NCBI GenBank assembly: GCA_945869965.1
Contig: CAMBRC010000011.1
Location: 1-64,000, forward strand
Direction: 5' to 3'
Length of the DNA stretch: 64,000 bases
Source of the DNA: Asaia bogorensis
GTDB lineage: Bacteria; Pseudomonadota; Alphaproteobacteria; Acetobacterales; Acetobacteraceae
The position numbers were made by a program, and so were the translations under genes. Shown here piece after piece: positions 15,794 through 25,700 of the stretch. The notes under the pieces are model-generated. The model was not told the DNA's origin and made no database searches. It worked only from the letters and a program-made list of their open reading frames with translations. Position 1 is the first letter of the stretch, and each line of letters starts with the position of its first letter.

Positions 15794-16696
15794 GTGGGAC
15801 CGGTGAAGACGGTCCGCACGCCATCGCTGGAGATCGGCTATCTGGAAAGCGGGCCGGCGGATGGGCCGCCGGTGGTGCTGCTGCACGGGTTCCCCGATGA
15901 CGTGCATGCCTATGACGCCGTATCCCCGGTGCTGGCGGCACAAGGGTGGCGGGTGCTGGTGCCGTGGCTGCGCGGCTATGGCGCGACGCGGTTTCTGGAT
16001 GCCGCCACGCCACGCTCAGGCGAGCAGGCGGCGCTGGGGACGGATTTGCGTGATTTCCTCGATGCGCTGGGCATCCGGACCGCGATGCTGGCGGGGTATG
16101 ACTGGGGCGGGCGGGCGGCCTGCGTGGTGGCCGCGCTGTGGCCGGAGCGGGTGCGCGGGTTGGTCACGATCGGCGGCTACAACATCCAGCATCTGGCCTC
16201 GGCGGGGCGGCCGGCGGCGGCGCAGGCGGAGTTGGCCTATTGGTACCAGTGGTATTTCCACACAGAGCGCGGGCGGGCGGGGCTGGTGGCGAACCGGCGC
16301 GCGATCGGCCGGCTGTTGTGGCAGTTGTGGTCGCCGAACTGGCGTTTTGGCGAGGCGGTGTTCGACCGCGTGGCGGCGGCTTGGGACAATGCGGACTATG
16401 TCGAGGTGGTGATCCATTCGTATCGCCACCGGCACAATGCCGCGCCGGGTGACCCCGCGCTGGTGGCGATCGAGGCGGCGCTGGCGGCACAGCCGGCGAT
16501 CACGGTGCCGACGATCAACCTGGAGGGGGCGGCCGATGGGGTGGGCGCGCCGGAATTTCCGGACCCGGATGTGCCGTGGTTTACCGGCGGCTATGAGCGG
16601 CGGGTGCTGGACCGGATCGGCCATTTCCTGCCGCATGAGGCGCCCGATGCGGTGGTCCAGGCGATCGGCGATCTCGCCCGCGCGGCGCCGGGCTGA
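15794..16696 (+). CDS. Alpha/beta hydrolase with an aspartate nucleophile (epoxide-hydrolase-like)
   Basis: This 300-residue alpha/beta-fold hydrolase is read from a GTG at 15794, seven bases after the mlaC stop, so it is probably co-transcribed. VVLLHGFPDD carries the oxyanion-hole HG. The nucleophile elbow reads AGYDWGGRAA, with Asp rather than Ser, as in epoxide hydrolases and haloalkane dehalogenases (GxDWGG). The catalytic His is likely in RIGHFLPHEAPD near the C-terminus. WYQWYFHTERG is typical cap-domain sequence. The substrate is unknown. Confidence 0.88.
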   Translation: MGPVKTVRTPSLEIGYLESGPADGPPVVLLHGFPDDVHAYDAVSPVLAAQGWRVLVPWLRGYGATRFLDAATPRSGEQAALGTDLRDFLDALGIRTAMLAGYDWGGRAACVVAALWPERVRGLVTIGGYNIQHLASAGRPAAAQAELAYWYQWYFHTERGRAGLVANRRAIGRLLWQLWSPNWRFGEAVFDRVAAAWDNADYVEVVIHSYRHRHNAAPGDPALVAIEAALAAQPAITVPTINLEGAADGVGAPEFPDPDVPWFTGGYERRVLDRIGHFLPHEAPDAVVQAIGDLARAAPG

Positions 16697-16800
16697 TCAC
16701 CGTCGCGCGAGCAATTCGGCCGGCCTGTCGGAACGCCTTCACGCGCGTCGATTTATGAAATAATATTAACGCCTTGTCTCAACCAACGCGGGACGTGCGC

Positions 16801-17571
16801 ATGCACCTGCTTTCGGCCATCGCCCTGGTGCTGTCGCTGCTTCTCGCGGGGATCGGGGCTGCGCGGGCGCAGGAGGTGGTGCGCATCGAGGAGCGGCAGT
16901 TCAAGGCCGGCTCCGGGCGGATCACCTTCAGCGAGGTGCCGCTTGGGACTGCCAACCCGGCCTATCCGCCATCGCTGTATCGCGGCGGTCCCGAGAGCCC
17001 AACGGTGCGTTTTGCCGGGCATTTCCGCGGCCGGCGGCTCGGGGTTGCCAGCGAGTGTCCGGCGGGGGCGCCGGTCACCGGGTGTCTGGCGGGGGGGTCG
17101 AGTGCGCCGCTGACGCTGGATATGGGGTCGCCACGGGTCGAGACGATGGACAATGCCGGGGTGCCGGGGTCGCAATCGCCGGAGCTTGGCGGCACCCCGC
17201 GCTGGAACGGGCCGATTGCGATCTGGTTCGACCGGGATGTCGCGGCGGTCGGGTTGCAGGGCGGCTGGTTCGATGGGGTCGGGGGCGTGGCCATCACCGT
17301 GTATGACCGCCAGGGCAAGGTGCTCGGGCGGACCGTCAATCGCGGGACCGGGTTTGAGTTCATGGGGCTGGCCACCAAGGACCTGGCGCCGCGCATTGCC
17401 GGGCTGGAATTCCATCTGGTGGGCGCGGAGCCGCAGGGGTTCGGGGTGGATAATATCCGCTTTGGCGCGCCGCAGCAGATCGACCTGCCGGGGGTGACGC
17501 CGCCGGCACCGACCCCGCCGCCACCGCCGCCGCCACCATCGGCTCCGCGCCGGCCGCCGATCCTGCCGTGA
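16801..17571 (+). CDS. Secreted beta-sandwich protein of unknown role, first gene of the Srf/Tag-like cluster
   Basis: This 256-residue protein has a Sec signal (MHLLSAIALVLSLLLAGIG, cleavage after ARA). The mature part looks like the jelly-roll domain often seen in PEP-CTERM proteins: TVRFAGHFRGRRLG, then GPIAIWFDRDVAAVGLQGGWFD, AITVYDRQGKVLG, FEFMGL and EPQGFGVDNIRFG. It ends in a proline-rich tail (residues 233-256) with no PEP-CTERM motif. ATG 16801 is chosen because it begins the signal peptide; a TTG at 16774 would only lengthen it. It lies 73 bases before the protease gene. Confidence 0.65.
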   Translation: MHLLSAIALVLSLLLAGIGAARAQEVVRIEERQFKAGSGRITFSEVPLGTANPAYPPSLYRGGPESPTVRFAGHFRGRRLGVASECPAGAPVTGCLAGGSSAPLTLDMGSPRVETMDNAGVPGSQSPELGGTPRWNGPIAIWFDRDVAAVGLQGGWFDGVGGVAITVYDRQGKVLGRTVNRGTGFEFMGLATKDLAPRIAGLEFHLVGAEPQGFGVDNIRFGAPQQIDLPGVTPPAPTPPPPPPPPSAPRRPPILP

Positions 17572-17644
17572 CGGCAGCCGATCCTGCCGTGACAGCGGCT
17601 TGGCCGCATCACGTCCACGCCTGACGACTCCAGGGAGCCTTGCG

Positions 17645-19498
17645 ATGTCCGGTTCACGCCTTCTGCTCGGATCGAGCTTGACTGACCGCACGCTGCTCCA
17701 GGTGGAGGGGCAGCCGGCGATCCTGCAGCATGAGCGGCTGGTGAAGCTGTTGGGCGAGCGGGCGCCGCGGGCGGCGGAGATGTTCGCCGAGCCTTGGCCG
17801 GATGCCAAGGAGGGCCAGCCGATCACCCGGGTGTCGTGGTATGCCAAGGCGGGCGAGGACCCCGTGGCGTTCGAGACGCTGCCGACGTCGCAGCGGCTGG
17901 CGGCGGAGAATGCGCTGCGCGGGCGGCTGGCCGACCTGGTGCCGCTGTTCGGCGATGCCGAGGCAGGGCCGCTGTTGCGCGCGGCGCTGACGCTGTCGGG
18001 GCAGGCCGATATCCTGTGGACCGGCGAGGCGCCGGTGCTGGTGAACTGGGGCATCGTGCCGGCGAATGTGGGCGAGGATTCGGCCCGGCTGGCCACACAT
18101 TTCGCCGGGGTGTTCCGCGACCTGGTGCCCGGGGGGGCCAATCCCTGGGCGAGTTCGCGTCCGCCGCCGCCGCCCGGACCGCCGGTGTCCGGCTTGGCGA
18201 CGGCGGCGGTGGGGGCTGCGGGCGTTGGCGTTGCTGCTGGTGGCGGGGGCGGTGCGCCGCCGCCGGGGTCGCCAACGGGGGCGCCGGCGGGACCGCCGCA
18301 GGGACAGCCCGATGGATGGCGGCGGCCGATGAGTGCGGCGACGGCTATCCTGGGGGCGACGCTGATCGTGCTGCTGGTGTCCGCCGTGGCGCTGGCGGCG
18401 GGGTATTATTATGGCTGGGTGCAATTGTCGCGGCAGATCGCGGCGACGGCGCCGGTGGCGCGCGATCCGTCTTTCGATGCCGACCTGAAGCGCATCCAGG
18501 AGGGGGTGAATGACGGGTTGCGCCGGCGCCTGACGCAGTTGGAAGCCGGGTTGCGGGGCGATATTTGCTTGGCGCCGGATGGGCCGCTGCCGGCAGCACC
18601 GCTGCGACAGGGCGAGGTGGCACCGCGGATGTCGCCGGTCCCTGCCCTGCCGCCGGCGCCGGACCAGCAGCCGGTGCAGCGTCCACCGGCAGCGCCTGGG
18701 CAAGCGGCGGCACCGGGGGCTGGGCAGGCGACCAATCTGGCCGATCTGCTTGAGGATTCGACGGTGCTGATCCTGGCGCCGGTGACCACCGATCGCGGCG
18801 AGGGGCTGTCGACCGGCAGCGGGTTTGCGATTGCGCCGGATATCGTGGTGACCAACCTGCATGTGGTTGAGGGTTCCACACCGGGCAAGCTTTATGTGGT
18901 CAACCGCAAGCTTGGCCGGCCAGTGGATGCCGAGGTGATCGCGCGCACGCCGAACCATGAATTCGGCAAGCCGGATTTCGCGGTGTTGCGCCTGAAGGAG
19001 GGCAGCCTGCCGCCGCTGGCGCTGTCGCCGACTGCCGACCGGTTGCTGCCGGTGGTGGCGGTGGGGTTCCCGGGGTTTGTGACCGGAGTGGGCGACGATT
19101 TCCAGCGGCTGTTGAAGGGCGAGGCCGGGACAATGCCGGCGGCGCACTTTACCTCCGGCGAGGTCAGCGGGGTGCAGCAGATGCAGGGCGCGCCGGTGGT
19201 GATCCACACGGCGGCGATCAACCGGGGCAATTCGGGCGGACCGCTGGCGGATCGCTGCGGGCGGATTGTCGGGGTGAACACCTTCATCCGCACCGATCGC
19301 GAGACAGCCTATCGGGCCGATTATGCGCTGCCGGCGGTGACGTTGCAGACCTTCCTGGCGCAGAACAATATTCCGGTGCGCAGCGAGGACAGCGCCTGCA
19401 CCCCCGCCGCACCGACGCCAGCCGCACCGACGCCAGCGGCACCGGCCGCGCCCGCCGTGCCCGCTGTGCCCGCGCCGCCCGCGCCGGCGACACGCTGA
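17645..19498 (+). CDS. SrfA-like domain fused to a membrane-anchored trypsin-like serine protease
   Basis: This 617-residue protein has four parts. Residues 1-165 form a soluble domain containing ITRVSWYAKAGEDPVAFETLPTSQR and ending PVLVNWGIVP, which resembles my memory of the enterobacterial SrfA N-terminus ('IDWY', 'GKPV..WGF'). A Pro/Gly linker follows, then one transmembrane helix (about 232-255). The last part is a periplasmic S1-type protease whose triad is intact: H406 in TNLHVV, D444 in KPDFAVLRL and S530 in NRGNSGGPL. The C-terminal tail has APTPA repeats. The next gene repeats the N-terminal domain with a different output domain. The protease may process cluster proteins or effectors; that is inference. 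Confidence 0.8.
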   Translation: MSGSRLLLGSSLTDRTLLQVEGQPAILQHERLVKLLGERAPRAAEMFAEPWPDAKEGQPITRVSWYAKAGEDPVAFETLPTSQRLAAENALRGRLADLVPLFGDAEAGPLLRAALTLSGQADILWTGEAPVLVNWGIVPANVGEDSARLATHFAGVFRDLVPGGANPWASSRPPPPPGPPVSGLATAAVGAAGVGVAAGGGGGAPPPGSPTGAPAGPPQGQPDGWRRPMSAATAILGATLIVLLVSAVALAAGYYYGWVQLSRQIAATAPVARDPSFDADLKRIQEGVNDGLRRRLTQLEAGLRGDICLAPDGPLPAAPLRQGEVAPRMSPVPALPPAPDQQPVQRPPAAPGQAAAPGAGQATNLADLLEDSTVLILAPVTTDRGEGLSTGSGFAIAPDIVVTNLHVVEGSTPGKLYVVNRKLGRPVDAEVIARTPNHEFGKPDFAVLRLKEGSLPPLALSPTADRLLPVVAVGFPGFVTGVGDDFQRLLKGEAGTMPAAHFTSGEVSGVQQMQGAPVVIHTAAINRGNSGGPLADRCGRIVGVNTFIRTDRETAYRADYALPAVTLQTFLAQNNIPVRSEDSACTPAAPTPAAPTPAAPAAPAVPAVPAPPAPATR

Positions 19499-19508
19499 GG
19501 GCCGGCGG

Positions 19509-20801
19509 ATGGCCCCGCTCCGGCTGATTGGCGAAACCGACCGGCGTCACCGCCGCCCGGCGGGCGCGCTGGATGGCGTGGCGCAGGATTATCGTGCCCA
19601 AGTGGTGCAGCATCTGTTGTCGCGCGGGATGGTGCGGCATGCCGGGCTGTTTGCCGAGGGCAACGTGCTGCCGGAGTCGATCCAGTGGTTCACCACGCTG
19701 GATGGCCCGATCGCGTATCTGGACGACCTGGCACCGGAGCAGCGCGGCATGGCGCTGGAGCAGGTGCGCGTGCTGGTCGAGGAGGTGGAGCAGGAAGCCG
19801 CTCGGCTGCGTGCAGATCGGGGCGGCGCGACGCGGGTGCTGGGCGATCTGTTGGCGACGGCCTTGGAAGGGGCGTCGCTCGCGGATCTGCGGCTGGTGGG
19901 CGGGGAGCCGGTGCTGGCCGGCTGGGGGTTGCGGGCGGTGGAGAATGCGGCGCCCTTGCCGGCGCTGAAGGGCGAGCTGGTGCGCGCGGCTGCGACCCCG
20001 CGGGCCGCGCCGCCGCCGCCGCCAGCGCCGGAGCCGGTGAGTGCCGCGCCGCCACCGGTGCCGCCCGTGGTCGAGGCGCCGGCGCGTTGGCCGTTGCGGC
20101 TGCTGGGGGTGGCGGCGCTGTTGTTGCTGCTGGCGGCGGTGCTGGCGTGGTTCCTGCCGGATGTGATGCGCCACGCGATGGCGGTGTTCCGCATGCCGGC
20201 AGCACCGGTTTGCGAAATGCCGCCGGCGCCCGATGGTGGGCTATTGAGCTTGCAGGAGGACGAGATCCGGCTGCGGGCGCGCATTGCGGAGCTGGAGCGC
20301 ACCTATGCCGGGCGGGTCCAGCAATGCCGGATCGCCGCCATTCCGCGTCCGGTGCCGCAGCCTGCGCCGCCACAACCTGCCCCTGTGGCACCGCAGCAGC
20401 GCAGCGATATCGACCAGCGGTTGGAGCGCGAGCGCGCCAAGAGCGGCGAGTACCAGGTCTCGCTGATCTGGGACGGCCAGGCCGACCTGGACCTGCATGT
20501 GCTTTGTCCCGGCGGCGGGCATATCTTTTTCGAACGCACGAATGGCTGTGGGGCGGTGTTGGACGTGGATATGAACGCCCAGGGCGGGCGCGACTCGCGC
20601 ACCCCGGTGGAGAACGTGGTGTGGAGCGGCAAGCCGCCGGCGGGCACGTATCGGGTGCAGGTGCACTACTACGACTATGCCGAGCGGCGCACGCCGGTGC
20701 CGTTCACGGTGCGGATCGTCACCGCCGGCCAGAGCCGTGAGGTCAAGGGTGTGGCCAATGGGCCCGGTATGCAGAATGTGGCTGAGTTTGCGGTCCCGTG
20801 A
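19509..20801 (+). CDS. SrfA-like domain protein with membrane stalk and YfaP/DUF2135-like C-terminal domain
   Basis: This 430-residue protein follows 10 bases after the protease gene. The N-terminal domain (1-155) parallels that of the protease: RHAGLFAEGNVLPESIQWFTTLDGPI, LAPEQRGMALEQVR, ATRVLGDLLATALEG, then GGEPVLAGWGLR. A Pro-rich linker leads to a transmembrane helix (about 196-217) and a stalk with Cys235 and Cys273. After a second linker comes a compact beta domain (about 314-430), YQVSLIWDGQADLDLHVLCP, LDVDMNAQGG, PAGTYRVQVHYYDY, which is the YfaP/DUF2135 pattern seen in extracellular, often metal-binding, modules. Overlap with the next gene is GTGA. Confidence 0.75.
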   Translation: MAPLRLIGETDRRHRRPAGALDGVAQDYRAQVVQHLLSRGMVRHAGLFAEGNVLPESIQWFTTLDGPIAYLDDLAPEQRGMALEQVRVLVEEVEQEAARLRADRGGATRVLGDLLATALEGASLADLRLVGGEPVLAGWGLRAVENAAPLPALKGELVRAAATPRAAPPPPPAPEPVSAAPPPVPPVVEAPARWPLRLLGVAALLLLLAAVLAWFLPDVMRHAMAVFRMPAAPVCEMPPAPDGGLLSLQEDEIRLRARIAELERTYAGRVQQCRIAAIPRPVPQPAPPQPAPVAPQQRSDIDQRLERERAKSGEYQVSLIWDGQADLDLHVLCPGGGHIFFERTNGCGAVLDVDMNAQGGRDSRTPVENVVWSGKPPAGTYRVQVHYYDYAERRTPVPFTVRIVTAGQSREVKGVANGPGMQNVAEFAVP

Positions 20802-21562
20802 GCGACGCGCGCGCCGCCGAACCGGGCAACCGACGGCGCCGCTTCCTGGTCGCGCTGGCGGTGGCGGCGATTGCCGTGGGGCTGCCGCTGGCGGGGTTGG
20901 CGATGTGGTGGGGCGGGTCGGTCGGGTTGATGCTGTCGCGGGTGGCGACGCCGCGCGATGCGGTGTGTCCGGTGCCGCCAGTCGACGACGGCAGTCTGCG
21001 AATGGAGGAGATCGAGCTGCGCCGGCAGATCAGCGACCTGGAGAGCGCGCGAGCGGCACGGTTGGCGCAATGCCGGCCGGCTCCGCCACCAGCCGCGCCG
21101 CCGCCGGAACCAGCGCCACCGGAACCGCCGCCGCCCGAGGCGCCGCCGCCAGAGCCTCCACCGCCCGAGCCACCGCCGCCCGAGCCACCGCCGGCACCAC
21201 CGCCTCCCCCGCCGCCGCAGCGGCCGGCGAATGCGCGGCCGTGCAACACGGACTCCAAGAGTGGCGGACAAGGGGTGACCGAGACCATCCACTATCTAGG
21301 GCCACGGCGCGGGCGGGTTTCGCTGAGTTACGAGAACAAGAGCATTCCCGACCGGATCCAGGTGTTCCGCGGCACGCGCACACTGGCCACCACCGACGGC
21401 TTCGTATCCGGCAACGGCACCATTGCCTTCGACTGGAACCCGCCGCCCGGCGCGCCCGGTTCGGAGCTGACGGTGCGGGTGGTGGTCTCCGGCGGCCAGG
21501 GTCCGCGCGGCACGACCGAGTGGGCGTATCGGCTGGCCTGCCCGGCGGGGGGTGGGCGATGA
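20798..21562 (+). CDS. Single-pass stalk protein with a beta-sandwich periplasmic domain, unknown function
   Basis: This 254-residue protein starts at GTG 20798, overlapping the previous stop. After a short Arg-rich cytoplasmic end comes a transmembrane helix (about 16-38) and the stalk CPVPPVDDGSLRMEEIELRRQI to LAQC, with Cys57 and Cys92. A Pro/Glu linker of repeated PPPEP units (about 95-145) extends into the periplasm. The last 100 residues form a beta-rich domain (VTETIHYLGPRRGRVSLSY, then IQVFRGTRTL, GNGTIAFDWNPPPG, ELTVRVVVSG) that I cannot name. The helix and stalk are nearly identical to those of the following VWA protein. Confidence 0.7.
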   Translation: MSDARAAEPGNRRRRFLVALAVAAIAVGLPLAGLAMWWGGSVGLMLSRVATPRDAVCPVPPVDDGSLRMEEIELRRQISDLESARAARLAQCRPAPPPAAPPPEPAPPEPPPPEAPPPEPPPPEPPPPEPPPAPPPPPPPQRPANARPCNTDSKSGGQGVTETIHYLGPRRGRVSLSYENKSIPDRIQVFRGTRTLATTDGFVSGNGTIAFDWNPPPGAPGSELTVRVVVSGGQGPRGTTEWAYRLACPAGGGR

Positions 21563-21598
21563 TCGATCGGTGCGGGGCGTGATGGAGGTCAGCGGGGC

Positions 21599-22687
21599 AT
21601 GAACGGGCGCGACAATGAACCGGGGCATGGGGGATCAAGCCATGGGCATTCAGGGCATGGGCATTCAGGGCATGGCCATTCAGGGCATGGCAGGCGCCGC
21701 TTCCTGATCGCGCTGGCGGTCGCGGCGGTGCTCGTTGGTCTGCCGCTGGCGGGGCTGGCGATGTGGTGGGGCACTTCGGTCGCCCTGGCGCTGTCGCGGG
21801 CGACGACGCCGCGCGCGGCGGTGTGTCCGATGCCGCCGTTGGATGATGGCAGTCTGCGCATGCAGGAGATGGAATTGCGCCGGCGGATTGCCGAGATCGA
21901 GAGCGAGGCGGCGCGGCGGCGGGCACAATGCCAGGTCTGCGCTGCCGAGGAGGCGGTGGACGTGGCGTTGATTGTCGACACTTCGGCCTCGATGCGCTGG
22001 CCGGCGACGATGGACGCGGCTGCCGAACGGGTGCGCATGGGCGAGATCGAAAAGGAAGCCGGGCCGATCAGCCAGACGCCCGGCAACGACCGGATGCTGG
22101 CCGAGATGGCGCGCACGGCGCAGGGGCAGGAGCGGATGGAGGAGGCGCGGCGCACCGCGCTGGCGGTGCTCGACACGCTGCCGGGACGGGCGCGGGTGCA
22201 TCTGTTCAGCTTTGGATCGTTCAATGGCGATCGGGTGGAGGCGACGCAATGCTCGGTGGTGCCGGTTGGGCGCTACGACAATTTACAGCGGGCGCCATTG
22301 CAGGCGGCGCTGCGCGGGCTGCGGCCGGATGCGAGCGGGACGCCGCTGGCGCTGTCGATCGAGAAGGCCGCCGCCGCGGTCAAGGGGCGGCCGGCCGGCA
22401 CGCCCGGGTTTGTGGTTGTGGTGACGGACGGGACCGAGACCTGTCGCGCCGATCCCTGTGCGGCGGCGCGGACGGCGCGCGCCGCCGATCCGCTGCTGTC
22501 GGTGACGGTGATCGATATCGCGGCCAACCAGCAGACCGCCTGTCTGGCCGAAGCCACTGGCGGACAGGTGTTTGCCGCCGGCAAGGGCGCGGATGTCGGG
22601 CGGATGGTGGCCGATGCGCTGCGCACCCCGCCGCCCAGCGCGTGTATTCCGCGGCCGGAGTTGGCGCCGCGGGCGCGGGCGCCCTAG
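21599..22687 (+). CDS. Single-pass stalk protein with a periplasmic von Willebrand A domain
   Basis: This 362-residue protein has GGAGG upstream of ATG 21599. The cytoplasmic end contains three HSGHG repeats. A transmembrane helix (35-57) and stalk (Cys76 and Cys111) match those of the preceding gene. The VWA domain follows: DVALIVDTSASM puts the MIDAS at D127-T-S-A-S, with SGTPLALSIEKA supplying the MIDAS threonine and VVVVTDGTETC later. VWA domains bind protein partners through a metal ion. The His-rich N-terminus could bind metal, but it is also simply a 15-bp DNA repeat. Confidence 0.82.
   Translation: MNGRDNEPGHGGSSHGHSGHGHSGHGHSGHGRRRFLIALAVAAVLVGLPLAGLAMWWGTSVALALSRATTPRAAVCPMPPLDDGSLRMQEMELRRRIAEIESEAARRRAQCQVCAAEEAVDVALIVDTSASMRWPATMDAAAERVRMGEIEKEAGPISQTPGNDRMLAEMARTAQGQERMEEARRTALAVLDTLPGRARVHLFSFGSFNGDRVEATQCSVVPVGRYDNLQRAPLQAALRGLRPDASGTPLALSIEKAAAAVKGRPAGTPGFVVVVTDGTETCRADPCAAARTARAADPLLSVTVIDIAANQQTACLAEATGGQVFAAGKGADVGRMVADALRTPPPSACIPRPELAPRARAP
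21644..21688. repeat. Three 15-bp in-frame tandem repeats
   Basis: The unit GGGCATTCAGGGCAT is present three times (21644, 21659, 21674; one base change in the third). It encodes the repeated Gly/His/Ser pentapeptide at the N-terminus of the VWA stalk protein. The repeats are exact multiples of three, so copy-number change would keep the frame. Confidence 0.9.
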
Positions 22688-22723
22688 TGTCATCCCATAT
22701 CGCCGTATGATCGACAGGTTCGC

Positions 22724-25700
22724 ATGATCAAGCCCTATACCGAGCTGCCACGTCTGCCCGGTGGTGGCGCCGGCGCTGACATTCCGCTGGTGCCGAATAG
22801 CGGCATCCAGTTCATCGACGTGCCGTTGCCGCTGGAGAGCCTGCGCATCAGCCGGGACTGGTACGAGGTGCCGCTGGCCGAGGGGCTGGCTGCCCTGAAG
22901 CAGCTGCGCGCGGCGCCGGATGAAGGCGGCTATGCCTATGAGAGCGACGGCCGGACGCTGTTCGTGTCGGCCGACGAGGAGGGGCGGTATAGCGTCGACA
23001 CACGCGCGGCCCTGGCGCCGTTCCTGGGCAAGTGGGTGCCGGTGCCGTTCTTGCAGGTCGAGGTGGATGGCCCGCCGGGGCGGCGGCGGCTGGCGCCGGG
23101 GCCGCAGAACTGGGCGCGCATCCGCATTGTCGAGTTGTCGCCGAAGGAGGCCGAGGGCAATACCCATCGCGCGGTGCTGGCCTTCGATACCGCGACCATG
23201 CCGCGCACGCCGGGGGCCGGGTTCCTGACGCCGTGGGAGCGCGAGACGGCGCGGTTCCAGATCGCGTCGCGGATGGACGAGGTTGCGTGGATGCTGGACC
23301 TCGGCTGGGTGCGCGGCTGGCTGGCCGATCTGTATCGCGAGCGCGACAGTTCCGGGCGGGAATTGGCCCCGGATGCGCCGATCGGCTGCCGGCATTTCGC
23401 CGCCTACCTGACGCTGCTGGCGCTGCTGGAAGAAAGCGAGGCGGTGCGGCCGGTGCGGCTGATTGATCTGGCCGCCGCCGAGCGGCAGGGCGGCACCGGG
23501 TTCATCAATGTCGACCTGGTTTTGGATCTCGGCAATTCGCGGTCCTGCGGCTTCCTGGTGGAGCAGACGCCGGGGCGGGACCGGTCGATTGCCGACAGCT
23601 ATCGCTTGCAGCTTCGAGATATCTCGCAGCCGGAGCAGACCTCGGATTTTCCGTTCGAGAGCCGGGTGGAATTCGCCCGCGCGGCGTTCGGCAAGGAGGA
23701 GTGGTCGCTGCAATCCGGGCGCGGCAATGCGTTTGACTGGCCGAGCCCGGTGCGGGTGGGGCCGGAGGCGCTGCGGCTGTCGGCGATGAATCGCGGCAAC
23801 GAGGGCCAAACGGGGCTGTCCAGCCCGAAGCGCTATCTGTGGGATGAGAGGCCGCGCTTGACGCCATGGCGGTTCAATCCGGCGACCGATGCCGAGGGGG
23901 TGATCCGCGGGTCCTATCTGCGCTACCTCGCCGAGGACGGCACGGTGCTGTCGATGAAGAAGCGCAGCGGGATCGCGCTGCGCCCGCTGTTCAGCCGGGC
24001 CAGTTTGTTCACGCTGTTTCTGTTGGAAGTGCTGCTCCAAGCGCGCGCGCAGGTGAATTCCTATGCCGCGCGCTATGGGCGGCAGGACATGACGGCGCCG
24101 CGGCGGATTTCGAGCCTGATCCTGACGCTGCCGCCAGCGATGCCGCTGGAGGAGGTTCGCAAAGTGCGCGAGCGGGCGCGGGCGGCGGCGTTCCTGTTGA
24201 AGGATGTCACCGGCGATACATCGCCGCGGGTGCTGGATGTCGAGGCCAAGCTGGATGAGGCGACGGCGACGCAGATTGTCTATCTCTATGACCAGATCAG
24301 CCACGCCTATCGCGGCGATGCGCCGGATTATCTCGACCTCGTGGGGCGGAAGCGCAATGTCGGCGGCAGCGTGCGGCCGAGCCTGCGCATCGGATCGATC
24401 GATGTCGGAGGCGGGACCACGGACCTGGCGATCTACACCTACACGCTGACCGATCGCGTGGTGGTGCCGCAGGAGGAATTTCGCGAGGGCTTCCGGCTGG
24501 CCGGCGACGATGTGCTGGAAACCGTCGTGATGCGCCATGTGATGCCCGGCCTGCGGCACGCGCTGGCGAATGCCGAGTTTGGCAGCGGCACGCTGGGCAC
24601 GGAGCGGGCGCAGCAATTCCTGGTCTCGCTGTTCCGGGTGCCGGCGAGCACCGAGCCGGAGCGGCAGGCGCGGCGGCTGGCGCTGAACCATGTGCTGGCG
24701 CCGGCGGCGCTGGGGCTGTTGTCGGAGTACGAGGGCTGGAACCCGATGGCGGCCGGCGGGATCGAGACGCGGACCATCGGCACCTTCCTTGGCGCCCGGA
24801 CGGCCGGGTTGACCGCTGTTGTGCCGCAGACGCGTGGGGTGGCGCCGGAGCCGCCGGGGCTACGCGCGGCGGCCTGGCTCAATGGGCGGGTGGCGGAGCT
24901 TGGCGTGCGTGGTTTCAGCATCGAGGAGGTGGCGCTGGACCTCGACTTCGCCGCCATCGACGCCACGGTTGGACAGACGTTGCAGGAAGCCATTGAGCCG
25001 CTGTGCGAGATCGTCAACCGGTTCGGCTGCGATGTGCTGCTGTTGTCCGGGCGCGGGGCGCGCTGGCCGGCGGTGACGGCGCAGGTGGTGGCGTCGCTGG
25101 CGATCGAGCCGCACCGGGTGCAGCCGATGCACCAGTACCGCGTTGGCGCCTGGTATCCCTTCGCCGATGGCACCGGGCGGATTTATGACCCGAAGACCAC
25201 GGTGGCGGTCGGCGCGATGCTGTATCGCCTGTTGCGCGGCGGGCAGCTCGACAATTTTGCCCTCACCGACAAGTTCACCATGCGCTCGACGGCGCGCTAT
25301 GTCGGGCTAATGGAGAGCGACCGCCGCATCCGCGCTGACCGGGTGCTGTTCCGCGACCTGTCCACCGCGATGCCGACTGATCCCGACGCCCAGGGCGAGA
25401 CCGAGGAGAGCGAGCGGCCGCTGACCTTCTCCGGACGGTCGTTCCTGGGGTTCAAGCAGTTCGCCGCCGAGCGCTGGCCGGCGAGCCCGCTGTACCGCAT
25501 CGAGTTCGCCAATTCCGAGGCGGCCGCCGGGGTGTCGCTGCCGCTGTCGTTCACGCTGCGCCGGAAGCTGACCCGCGATCCCGATGGCGACGCGATGGAA
25601 TTCGATATTGACGAGACCTCGGTGATGGATGCGCGCGGCGCGCCGTTGCGACCGGGCACGCTGGTGCGCAGCTTGCAGACCTTGCCGGGCGATGAGGGCA

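Noticed and set aside
17654..19207. 517-residue Arg/His-rich reading on the - strand
   Set aside because: Antisense shadow of the SrfA-like/protease gene; composition is typical of high-GC shadow frames.
22283..24691. 802-residue reading on the - strand
   Set aside because: Shadow of srfB and the VWA gene; Arg/Pro/Gln-rich with no recognisable motif.
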